NCBI GenBank assembly: GCA_016929465.1
Contig: JAFGIT010000184.1
Span: forward strand, 1 to 5,091
Direction of reading: 5' to 3'
DNA length: 5,091 nt
Source of the DNA: JAFGIT01 sp016929465 [NCBI: Candidatus Coatesbacteria bacterium]
GTDB lineage: Bacteria > B130-G9
How positions within the stretch are numbered: the stretch's first letter is position 1; each line of letters begins with the position of its first letter. A program made the position numbers and the translations under genes. The notes below the pieces were generated by a model. The model worked only from the letters and a program-made list of their open reading frames with translations, was not told the origin of the DNA and made no database searches. Shown here one piece after another: positions 1-5,091 of this stretch.

Positions 1-120
1 CTCTCGGCGAGAGGCATGCCCTCCACCAAGAGGCTCAACACAATTATTAGAGTACTTGAATAAAACTAGAGAGGGGAACATACAAGGCACGCAAGGAAAC
101 CGCCCTGCGCACTTAGCTTC
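1..120. other. Non-coding stretch downstream of the cyclase; possible start of a further minus-strand gene
   Basis: No gene is contained here. A short inverted repeat (CTCTC-GGC-GAGAG) occupies 1-13 and has no T-run, so it is not a convincing terminator. On the minus strand an ATG at 17-15 opens a frame (MPLAE) that runs off the window, with GGAGG two bases before it, which is closer than usual. An AT-rich patch with TAATAAT at 43-49 lies upstream of it, but no good -35 box is found. A gene start here is possible but weak. Confidence 0.3.
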
Positions 121-1227
121 CTAGGCCCTTAGGGTCGACAGGACCTTGACTATCTCGTCATCCGGGATGGGCTCCGACAGGAAGGCGCCGCCGAATTCGC
201 GGAGCAGGATGAACCTGGGCACCCCATTCTTTGCCTTGCCGTCATTTCGCATTTCGGGCAGAAGCGAGACGAGGTTGATCTCGTCAGATAGATGCGTCGG
301 CAGCCCAGCCATCGCTATCAATTCGCGCAGGGCATCGACGAGGTCGGGCGCTAAAAAGCCAAGATTGCGCGACAGGATCGCCGCGCCGTGCATACCGATT
401 CCGAGCGCTGTCCCGTGCGGCATGCGGTAATCGGTCACCTTCTCTATCGCATAGGTGATCGTGTGGCCCCAATCGAGAACGAGTCGCTCTCCTGAAAGGC
501 CGATCTCGTCACGCTCGATTATCCCGATCTTGATGCGATTTGCCTCCATGATGTATTCGAGCGTCTTGTCCAGGTCTCGCGCTGCAATAGCTGGCATATC
601 GGCTTTCAGCCGATCGAAGACGCCTCCGAGGCCTACGACCTTGTTGATTATCTCCGATATCCCATTGATGTATTCGGCGTCGGGCAATGTCTCAATGCAC
701 ATAAGGTCCTGGATGGCTGCCTTCGGCTGGTAGAACGTCCCGATGAGGCTCTTTCCAAGCGGGTGATCAACGGCACATCCCCCGATGCCGATATCGACCT
801 GTGAGAGCAGGGAGGTCGGGACCTGGATGAATGGGATCCCCCGCTTAAAGGTCGCCGCGACGTAATCGGTGAGATCCTGAATTACCCCGCCGCCGAGAGC
901 GATTATGCAGGCCTCACGGTCCATCCGTGCCTTTGCACACTCAACATATAGATCGGCCACCGTCTGCAGGTTCTTGTGCTGCTCCCCCTCGGGTATCAGC
1001 GCCCAGTGAACCTCCCGTCCGGCAAGCGCCTTCTTGAGCCGCTCGCCCTGTAATTCCCGGATTGCCGGATTGCTGACGACCAGAATACTGCCGGTTAGCG
1101 CTTTCTCCTCGAGCACTCCCGGCAAAAGGCCAAAGATATCCCGCCCGTAGTGGAGGCTGTAGGAGCGACTTCCGAACCTAGCGGGGAGTAGTTGGCAGTT
1201 GGCAGTTGGCGGTTGGCAGTCAGTCAT
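121..1227 (-). CDS. 3-dehydroquinate-synthase-like sugar-phosphate cyclase, divergent active site
   Basis: The fold is that of NAD- and metal-dependent dehydroquinate synthases, which cyclise DAHP in the shikimate pathway. Counting from the ATG at 1227, conserved blocks are PEGEQHK (79-85), the NAD-site GGGVIQD (112-118), RGIPFIQVPTSLLSQVD (129-145), HPLGKSLIGTFYQP (155-168), GISEII (189-194), GERLVLDWGHT (246-256) and PHGTAL (270-275). The metal ligands Glu192, His255 and His271 and the Arg at 248 are kept. Residues that normally contact substrate differ: GGKT is reduced to GGC at 151, Asn to Ser160, Lys to Asn195, Asn to Asp252, His to Tyr259. Function as AroB is therefore uncertain and a different cyclic product is possible. 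The first 16 residues (MTDCQPPTANCQLLPA) are translated repeat; family similarity begins at about residue 19. An upstream in-frame TTG (1242) has no better binding site. Length is otherwise normal for the family. Confidence 0.85.
   Translation of the reverse strand: MTDCQPPTANCQLLPARFGSRSYSLHYGRDIFGLLPGVLEEKALTGSILVVSNPAIRELQGERLKKALAGREVHWALIPEGEQHKNLQTVADLYVECAKARMDREACIIALGGGVIQDLTDYVAATFKRGIPFIQVPTSLLSQVDIGIGGCAVDHPLGKSLIGTFYQPKAAIQDLMCIETLPDAEYINGISEIINKVVGLGGVFDRLKADMPAIAARDLDKTLEYIMEANRIKIGIIERDEIGLSGERLVLDWGHTITYAIEKVTDYRMPHGTALGIGMHGAAILSRNLGFLAPDLVDALRELIAMAGLPTHLSDEINLVSLLPEMRNDGKAKNGVPRFILLREFGGAFLSEPIPDDEIVKVLSTLRA
1190..1220. repeat. 31-bp perfect inverted repeat, partner at 2205-2235
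   Basis: The stretch reads AGTT, GGCAGTT twice, GGCGGTT, then GGCAGT, and its reverse complement occurs without mismatch at 2205-2235 inside the right heptamer array. The arms enclose the membrane-protein gene and the S23 gene. A hairpin or inversion substrate about 1 kb across is therefore possible. Confidence 0.9.
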
Positions 1228-1264
1228 CTCTGTGACCTGCAAGGTGTTGAATGAAGCCCGTTAT
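1220..1264 (-). pseudogene. Remnant of a second S23-family gene (last 14 codons and stop)
   Basis: Read on the minus strand from 1264, the sequence encodes ITGFIQHLAGHRDD and a TGA. The C-terminus of the intact gene is ITGFIQYLLGHRDD, so only two residues differ. Nothing upstream of 1264 resembles the rest of the family; that space holds the 3' end of the membrane-protein gene, whose stop at 1274 lies in the same frame by chance or by junction. The remnant results either from a second cassette that lost its body or from a partial duplication. Confidence 0.85.
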
Positions 1265-1273
1265 CTGACAGAA

Positions 1274-1720
1274 TCATAGCAAAGTCAGTGTATAGATGAA
1301 CAATCCCAACCAGAAGAGCAAGGCAACAGTCGGGGCAGCTACGGAAAATGCAACCAGCTTGGGCCCCGCGCAAAACTCCTTGATCTCCTTCTCCCAGAGG
1401 CTCAAGCGAAGTCGGCGGCGTTCCCGATTGCGTTTGAGAACCGATGCCAAACTGAGGGCAGAGAAAATAAGGAAGGGTGGGGCAATAATCCGCAATATCG
1501 TATCACTTCCCAGCCAAAACGCGGCCAAAGTGGAGAACATAACTAAAATCTGCATGAGGGAAAAGAATACCGCTCCGAATAGCACTCTGCCCTCCGAATG
1601 AAAGAACGCATAGGCACGAAGCGTCTCCGCCGGACTTGCCTTGGGGCTCTCGAGCTCCGATTCACCCACTTCGCTAGACATCCTATCATGCACCACGATT
1701 GTTGGAGATGACTTCGCCAT
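1274..1720 (-). CDS. Hypothetical membrane protein with three predicted transmembrane helices
   Basis: I do not recognise a family for this 148-residue product. Residues 1-40 are polar with a Ser/Glu-rich stretch, and hydrophobic segments lie at about 46-70, 73-95 and 121-147. Between the second and third is a strongly basic loop (KRNRERRRLRL, 96-106). By the positive-inside rule that loop and the N-terminus should be cytoplasmic. The start is an ATG at 1720-1718 without a convincing ribosome binding site; a second in-frame ATG lies at codon 14, which would shorten only the polar tail. The gene lies between the two copies of the 86-bp repeat, ten bases upstream of copy A, so recombination between them would delete it. 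The hydrophobic pattern over 100 residues argues for a real protein, but expression and role are open. Confidence 0.65.
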   Translation of the reverse strand: MAKSSPTIVVHDRMSSEVGESELESPKASPAETLRAYAFFHSEGRVLFGAVFFSLMQILVMFSTLAAFWLGSDTILRIIAPPFLIFSALSLASVLKRNRERRRLRLSLWEKEIKEFCAGPKLVAFSVAAPTVALLFWLGLFIYTLTLL

Positions 1721-1814
1721 GTTTATTCATGCTTTCGAGATAGGCGCAGATTGCTTCTTTCGCCATAGCGGGGAGTAGTTTGCAGTTGGTAGTTGGCGGT
1801 TGGCAGTCAGTCAT
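1686..1814 (-). CDS. Possible 42-residue ORF starting at the S23 stop codon (doubtful)
   Basis: From an ATG overlapping the S23 stop, a 43-codon frame reads through the heptamers (MTDCQPPTTNCKLLPA) and continues as MAKEAICAYLES and onward to a TGA at 1686-1688. It uses the same frame and the same first 16 codons (three substitutions) as the cyclase start in copy A. The part after the repeat, from an internal ATG at 1766-1764, looks protein-like but matches no family I recognise. It overlaps the start of the membrane-protein gene by 35 bases in another frame. It may be a truncated remnant of a gene that once followed the cassette, or chance. Confidence 0.25.
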   Translation of the reverse strand: MTDCQPPTTNCKLLPAMAKEAICAYLESMNKHGEVISNNRGA

Positions 1815-1851
1815 CTCTATGACCTAAAAGGTATTGAATAAAGCCCGTTAT
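1766..1851. repeat. 86-bp direct repeat, copy B (left end of the intact S23 cassette)
   Basis: This copy aligns without gaps to 1179-1264 with 7 mismatches in 86 positions. It comprises a TAGCGGGG segment, the degenerate heptamers, and the last 14 codons plus stop of the intact S23 gene. Similarity stops at 1851, inside the S23 coding sequence. Confidence 0.9.
1774..1808. repeat. Short heptamer array, GGCAGTT type (left end of the S23 cassette)
   Basis: On the plus strand five degenerate heptamers follow each other: AGTAGTT, TGCAGTT, GGTAGTT, GGCGGTT, GGCAGTC. They are the reverse complement of the units at 2190-2276, so the two arrays form inverted repeats around the S23 gene. The stretch 1791-1807 (AGTTGGCGGTTGGCAGT) is perfectly complementary to 2191-2207 and again to 2205-2221. 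The last unit carries the S23 stop codon. Confidence 0.9.
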
Positions 1852-2178
1852 TAATTTTGAGATCAGGCTCAGATGTTCATATAGCTCATCAAACACTTGC
1901 TGATCAATATAACCTAGATCAAGAGCAATGTAGAGATGACTCTTCGTCTCGGAAGCCGAGGCCAGTGCAATAGTCAAGAAATTGGTGAAGTCCTTCTTGG
2001 TCTTGCGGTTGAATCCCTCGGCAATATTCGCCATGACAGAGATAGCGGAGCGACGAATCTGATCTCTGAGGGCGAAGTCGCGAGCGAATTGCCCATCCAT
2101 CGTCAGGGCATATATTCTGGCAGTCAGCTTCCTTGCCTCCTGCCACGACTTAATGTCCTCGAATTTGGCTATCTTCAC
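1807..2178 (-). CDS. Four-helix-bundle protein, 23S rRNA intervening-sequence (S23/IVP) family
   Basis: The 123-residue product has the hallmarks of the S23/IVP four-helix-bundle family: the FEDIKSWQEA start (6-15), DQIRRSAIS (39-47), NIAEGFNRKT (51-60), SASETKSHL (74-82) and LGYI (88-91). Length and motifs match full-length members, so it appears intact. Family members were first found as ORFs inside intervening sequences of 23S rRNA, and relatives (bAvd) accompany diversity-generating retroelements. Most others are orphans of unknown function, probably oligomeric and nucleic-acid binding. No rRNA, reverse transcriptase or variable-repeat pair is seen here, so the role is unknown. The gene starts at GTG behind a good GAGGAG site, sits between inverted heptamer arrays, and its stop codon lies within the first left-hand heptamer. 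An ATG overlaps the stop (ATGACTGA). Its 3' part is clearly AT-richer than the flanking enzyme genes, which suggests acquisition. Confidence 0.9.
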   Translation of the reverse strand: MKIAKFEDIKSWQEARKLTARIYALTMDGQFARDFALRDQIRRSAISVMANIAEGFNRKTKKDFTNFLTIALASASETKSHLYIALDLGYIDQQVFDELYEHLSLISKLITGFIQYLLGHRDD

Positions 2179-2183
2179 CGTCT

Positions 2184-2189
2184 CTCCTC
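2184..2189 (-). promoter_or_regulatory. Ribosome binding site of the S23-family gene
   Basis: On the minus strand GAGGAG lies five bases before the GTG at 2178-2176. This decides the GTG as start, since no nearby ATG in frame gives the family's usual N-terminus. The site directly abuts the last heptamer of the array, so pairing of the array with the inverted heptamers beyond the stop codon could affect its accessibility (inference). Confidence 0.7.
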
Positions 2190-2276
2190 AACTGCCAACC
2201 GCCAACTGCCAACCGCCAACTGCCAACTGCCAACTGCCAACTGCTAACTGCCAACTGCCAACTGCTAACTGCCAAC
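2190..2276. repeat. Tandem heptamer array, AACTGCC type, 12 units (right end of the S23 cassette)
   Basis: Twelve uninterrupted 7-bp units plus three bases run from 2190 to 2276 on the plus strand. With A=AACTGCC, B=AACCGCC and C=AACTGCT the order is ABABAAACAACA, so variation is confined to two positions of the unit. The array fills nearly the whole gap between the tricorn stop codon and the ribosome binding site of the S23 gene, so it would be transcribed as GGCAGTT repeats in the S23 5' leader. It is inverted relative to the shorter arrays at 1774-1808 and 1187-1221. It resembles the heptanucleotide short tandem repeats known from cyanobacteria in design, not in sequence. Confidence 0.95.
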
Positions 2277-2283
2277 GGATTCT

Positions 2284-5091
2284 CTATTCTATTTCCTCGA
2301 GCAGCTCCTCCACGGCCTTCTTCAGCTGGTTGTCGTCTGTCGTGCTGTAATCCTGCTCGGGCGGATTCTCGACGTAGATGTCCGGCTGCGCGCCAACGCC
2401 CTCGATCTCCTTGCCATCTATCATGCATGCCCGCCACCGGGGGATAAGAACGAATGTCCCGTCCAACAGCGTTGCGCCGCCGCTGACGAAAATCACGCCT
2501 CCATAGGTGGGCACACCGACCAGCTTGCCCAGGCCGAGCTCCTTGAACGAATTCGGGAACACCTCGGCATCACTATGTGAATACTCGTTTATCAGGACCA
2601 CGACCGGCTTGCGCCAGTTGAATCTCGGCTGCATAACCTTGAGGGCCCTTTCCCTGTCCTCGAAATAGAAGTAGACGTCTCGCCCCAATACCGAGAGCAG
2701 CTCATCGTGCAGGTTCCCGCCGCCATTGAAGCGAACGTCGATGATGAGGGCGTCTTTGTCCTTCAGGTCATGCGTCAGATCTCGCAGGAACTCCTTATAG
2801 GGCTCTTCCCCCATATACTGGACGTGTGCGTAGCCCACTTTGCCGCCGCTAAATCTCTCGGCGAGGGCCTTGCGTGTCTCGACCCAGGCCAGATAGACCT
2901 TCTCCCTGATATTTCCCCAAGAGCATGGCATGACGGTCACGAGCTCCGGCTTGCCGCGACCTCCTCTCAAGACCTCGAGGTCGATATATTCATCGACTTT
3001 CCCCGTGAAGAGCGCAAATGGATTGCTATATCTGCCGATTTGAACTCCATCGACCGAAAGTATGACATCACCTACCGCAATTTCGCTGCCTGGTAAGTTC
3101 GTCGGGCCATCAGGAATCACCCTGGACACCTTGAGCCCCTTGCCTCGCCAATTTCCGTCGAAATCGAGGCCCAATTGCCCCGTTTCCTCGAAGTCGGGAT
3201 CGCGAGGCCCCCACACGCCAAGATGCGATGCGCGGAGCTCGCCGACCATCTGCGACAGGATTATCCTGAATTCATCCGGCGTCGCAGCGGTGTCGAGCAT
3301 GGGGCGATATTTGTCCTTGATGGCGGCCCAGTCAACTCCGTGCATATCCTTATCATAGAAATAGAGGTCCATCGCTCGCCATGCTTCATTGAACATCTGA
3401 AGGCGCTCTGCATCGTGGTCTATTGTCATTTTTGCCATATAGGATACCGGTCTCATCATGCCGTTCGGCATCAGATTCATGATCATGCCGCCTCCGCTGA
3501 GCGCGAAGAATTCCTTGCCCTTCGCGTCCCAGACTATCTGGCGAGGGTAGAATCCAAAGGACGTCAGTTGCCTGGTCTTCTTACCGAACTCATCCACGAT
3601 GAATATGTCTCTCTTACCGAAAGCATCGGAGCCGTAGGCGTAGGTCTCGCCGTCCGGAGATGCTGCCAGCGGCCAGGAACGGCCTTGAGTGCGAGAGATT
3701 CTCATCGCCCGGAGGTGGATGTCATCGAAATCGAATGGCAGTGGCGTTCTCTCCTTCCCTGGCTTCCCAGCCCCTTCTTTCGGCTTTCTCCATTTCTTGA
3801 GGAAATCAAATAGCTTTGGCTTCTTGGATTTTTCTGACTTCTTGGCCTCGGATTTTTTCCTGCTCTTCCTGTCTGGTTTCTTGACGGCCTTCTCGTCGTC
3901 CTCCCCATCTCGCCTGGCCCTATACTCCTCCTCATCCTTCTTGGTCAAGAATACATGCCACACGTCGTAGTCGCTGTGCTTTTGCCATAGTGTGTTCTGG
4001 TTCGAGAGAAAGACTATTCTCTTTCCATCATCGCAGAGGCGGGGACCAAAGTCCCAGGCGGGGTTCTTCGTGATATTGTGCAGTTCTTCACCGTCAACTG
4101 AGACTATGAATATATCGCTCTGCCACCCGTCACACATCTTCGAAAAGACGAGGAAGTCTCCTTTTGGCCCCCACGAAACGTCCTCAATGAACGGTCCCTT
4201 TACGAGCAACTTGCTGTTTTTCCCATCCGAGTCCGCCACCCAGAGGTCGCGCCTCCCCGCCAGATACGCTATCTTCTTGCCATCTGGAGACCACACCGGG
4301 GCATACTCGAGTTCCTCAGTGGCAATTAGCGGGGTGATTTTGCGGTGCCTGGAGCGAGAGAGCTGCTTCTCCTTGGGATCGCTCGACTCCACGACGAAAA
4401 TGTCGTCATTCCCATTCCGGTCGGAGGAGAACGCCAGTTTCTCGCCCTTCGGATGCCAGGCGATGTGGCTCTCCCGCGCTGGGGTCTCGGTCAGATTCAG
4501 CCACTTCTTCGGTTCGGATGACGCCATCGCAAATACATCTCCGTGTACCACGAAGGCAATTTCTTTCCCATTCGGTGATAATGCCATCTCGGTAGCCCCA
4601 CTTCTGAATGCCTCATGCTCGAGCGGCGTCATCTTTCGATCGGTCGGGGCTTGAATATCGACTTTGTGGTGGCTCCCGGTGGTGGCATCTACGGCGTATA
4701 TCTCCGCGTCCAACTCGCAGACGATCGTGGAGCCATCGCCTGAAATTCGAGCATGAACCAGCCCATCTGCCCCAAAATCGGACACCATCCGTGCGTCGCC
4801 GCCATCGATAGGTTTTGCCCAAATATTCGAGGCGTCATCGCGGTCGGAAATGAAATACACATCGCTGCCATCAGCCGACCACATGGGATCGCTATCGCGG
4901 CCGTCGAATTTGGTCAGCTGCACAGCGGCCTGGCCTTCCTTCAAGGACTTGAGCCATAAGTCGAGGTTTGCGCTGCCATGATAGCCCCTGCTCCACCAGG
5001 GAACTCCGCCTCTGATGAAAGCCAAGGTCTCGCCGTCGGGTGAGAGCGAGGCACTTCGCGCGGAGCAGTCGATGAGCCTGACAGGCAATCC
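2284..5091 (-). CDS. Tricorn-type serine protease (beta-propeller, PDZ, S41 peptidase), 5' end cut off by the window edge
   Basis: Tricorn-family proteases degrade oligopeptides; the propeller gates access to a C-terminal S41-type active site. The frame is open to the window edge, so the start is outside; residues here count from the TTG at 5088. Residues 10-380 hold repeated TolB/WD-like blades, each with an SPDG-type turn (near 16, 71, 171, 212, 267, 307 and 352). A Lys/Glu-rich low-complexity linker fills 383-449, then about two more blades (455-545). The helical C1 region contains an EAWR motif at 568-571 and HGVDW at 583-587. A PDZ-like domain lies at about 636-710 and the peptidase core at 745-910. 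The expected tetrad is visible: Ser621-His622, nucleophile Ser839 in the NEYSHSD motif, and Glu896 in the EGVGAQPD motif, so the enzyme looks intact. The C-terminus ends in the usual QLKKAVEELLEEI helix. The stop lies only seven bases from the heptamer array. Whether it is cytoplasmic or exported cannot be judged without the N-terminus. Confidence 0.93.
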   Translation of the reverse strand, partial: GLPVRLIDCSARSASLSPDGETLAFIRGGVPWWSRGYHGSANLDLWLKSLKEGQAAVQLTKFDGRDSDPMWSADGSDVYFISDRDDASNIWAKPIDGGDARMVSDFGADGLVHARISGDGSTIVCELDAEIYAVDATTGSHHKVDIQAPTDRKMTPLEHEAFRSGATEMALSPNGKEIAFVVHGDVFAMASSEPKKWLNLTETPARESHIAWHPKGEKLAFSSDRNGNDDIFVVESSDPKEKQLSRSRHRKITPLIATEELEYAPVWSPDGKKIAYLAGRRDLWVADSDGKNSKLLVKGPFIEDVSWGPKGDFLVFSKMCDGWQSDIFIVSVDGEELHNITKNPAWDFGPRLCDDGKRIVFLSNQNTLWQKHSDYDVWHVFLTKKDEEEYRARRDGEDDEKAVKKPDRKSRKKSEAKKSEKSKKPKLFDFLKKWRKPKEGAGKPGKERTPLPFDFDDIHLRAMRISRTQGRSWPLAASPDGETYAYGSDAFGKRDIFIVDEFGKKTRQLTSFGFYPRQIVWDAKGKEFFALSGGGMIMNLMPNGMMRPVSYMAKMTIDHDAERLQMFNEAWRAMDLYFYDKDMHGVDWAAIKDKYRPMLDTAATPDEFRIILSQMVGELRASHLGVWGPRDPDFEETGQLGLDFDGNWRGKGLKVSRVIPDGPTNLPGSEIAVGDVILSVDGVQIGRYSNPFALFTGKVDEYIDLEVLRGGRGKPELVTVMPCSWGNIREKVYLAWVETRKALAERFSGGKVGYAHVQYMGEEPYKEFLRDLTHDLKDKDALIIDVRFNGGGNLHDELLSVLGRDVYFYFEDRERALKVMQPRFNWRKPVVVLINEYSHSDAEVFPNSFKELGLGKLVGVPTYGGVIFVSGGATLLDGTFVLIPRWRACMIDGKEIEGVGAQPDIYVENPPEQDYSTTDDNQLKKAVEELLEEIE

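Larger units (their letters stand above)
1179..1264. repeat. 86-bp direct repeat, copy A, with five heptamers at 1187-1221
   Basis: This is the second copy of the S23-cassette left end, 587 bp from copy B and in the same orientation. Its heptamers are less degenerate than those of copy B (AGTAGTT, two GGCAGTT, GGCGGTT, GGCAGTC). Because of this, 1190-1220 is a perfect 31-bp inverted match to 2205-2235 in the right array. Copy A overlaps the 5' end of the cyclase gene. Confidence 0.92.
1774..2276. mobile_element. Candidate S23-family cassette with inverted heptamer ends (about 0.5 kb)
   Basis: The unit consists of the left heptamers, one complete S23-family gene and the right heptamers in inverted orientation. 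A near-identical second left end at 1179-1264 carries the tail of another S23 gene, which shows that this end is a recurrent unit. The cassette sits exactly between the tricorn stop codon and the next gene. The sequence TAGCGGGG next to the left array is also shared by both left ends and may belong to the unit (outer limit 1766). No transposase is encoded and no target-site duplication is visible, so movement would have to be in trans or by recombination. The mobile label is an inference from structure. Confidence 0.5.

Noticed and set aside
1-13. Rho-independent terminator after the cyclase
   Set aside because: The stem is only five base pairs and no T-run follows on either strand.
1220-1276. 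Readthrough of the membrane-protein stop (TGA at 1274) into the in-frame S23 tail
   Set aside because: One in three chance of the same frame, no recoding signal, and the tail alone cannot form the four-helix bundle.
1807-2178. Diversity-generating retroelement, because the S23 family is related to bAvd
   Set aside because: There is no reverse transcriptase and no template/variable repeat pair with adenine-specific differences; the differences between the 86-bp copies include changes at all bases.
2190-2276. CRISPR-like repeat array
   Set aside because: The units are seven bases long and contiguous, with no spacers, and no cas gene is present.
1774-2276. A true 23S rRNA intervening sequence
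   Set aside because: The flanks encode a protease and a membrane protein; no rRNA sequence is seen.
2150-2437. Minus-strand 95-codon frame with GSWQLAV repeats across the right array
   Set aside because: It is the stop-free translation of the heptamers joined to the wrong frame of the tricorn gene.
3992-4654. Plus-strand open frame of 220 codons within the tricorn region (also one at 3175-3813)
   Set aside because: Both lie antisense to the conserved protease frame, show no recognisable domain, and are explained by the codon bias of the opposite strand.

Overview
The window reads as bacterial chromosome of moderately high GC content, with every supportable gene on the minus strand. In order of transcription these are: the 3' part of a tricorn-type protease (5091 to 2284), a four-helix-bundle protein of the 23S rRNA intervening-sequence (S23/IVP) family (2178 to 1807), an unrecognised three-helix membrane protein (1720 to 1274), and a divergent 3-dehydroquinate-synthase-like sugar-phosphate cyclase (1227 to 121). 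The organism cannot be named. The S23 family is bacterial, and long tricorn homologues with a propeller, PDZ domain and S41 peptidase are known from many bacteria, so an uncultivated bacterial lineage is plausible. That is inference.

The two outer genes look like ordinary chromosome: long, well-conserved folds with GC-rich codons (about 65% GC by hand count at 2341-2400). The middle, 1179-2276, is different. The S23 gene is AT-rich in places (about 34% GC at 1851-1920). It is bracketed by tandem heptamers that face each other: twelve AACTGCC-type units on the right (2190-2276) and about five GGCAGTT-type units on the left (1774-1808). The gene therefore sits between inverted repeat arrays, with a perfect 17-bp inverted match at 1791-1807 and 2191-2207. 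This is the layout of a small hairpin-ended cassette. No transposase, reverse transcriptase or rRNA is present.

The left end of the cassette occurs a second time, 587 bp away, as an ungapped 86-bp direct repeat (1179-1264 and 1766-1851, 7 mismatches). That copy includes the last 14 codons and the stop of an S23 gene but no body, so it is a footprint of a second cassette or of a duplication. The membrane-protein gene lies between the two left ends.

The footprint also reaches into the cyclase gene. The likely ATG of the cyclase overlaps the relic S23 stop (ATGACTGA), and its first 16 residues are translated heptamer repeat before the conserved fold begins. The cyclase keeps the metal ligands of dehydroquinate synthase but lacks several of its substrate-binding residues, so its substrate may not be DAHP. 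No operon function linking the protease, the membrane protein and the cyclase can be read from the sequence. The most interesting part of the window is the repeat/S23 cassette and what it did to the neighbouring gene.
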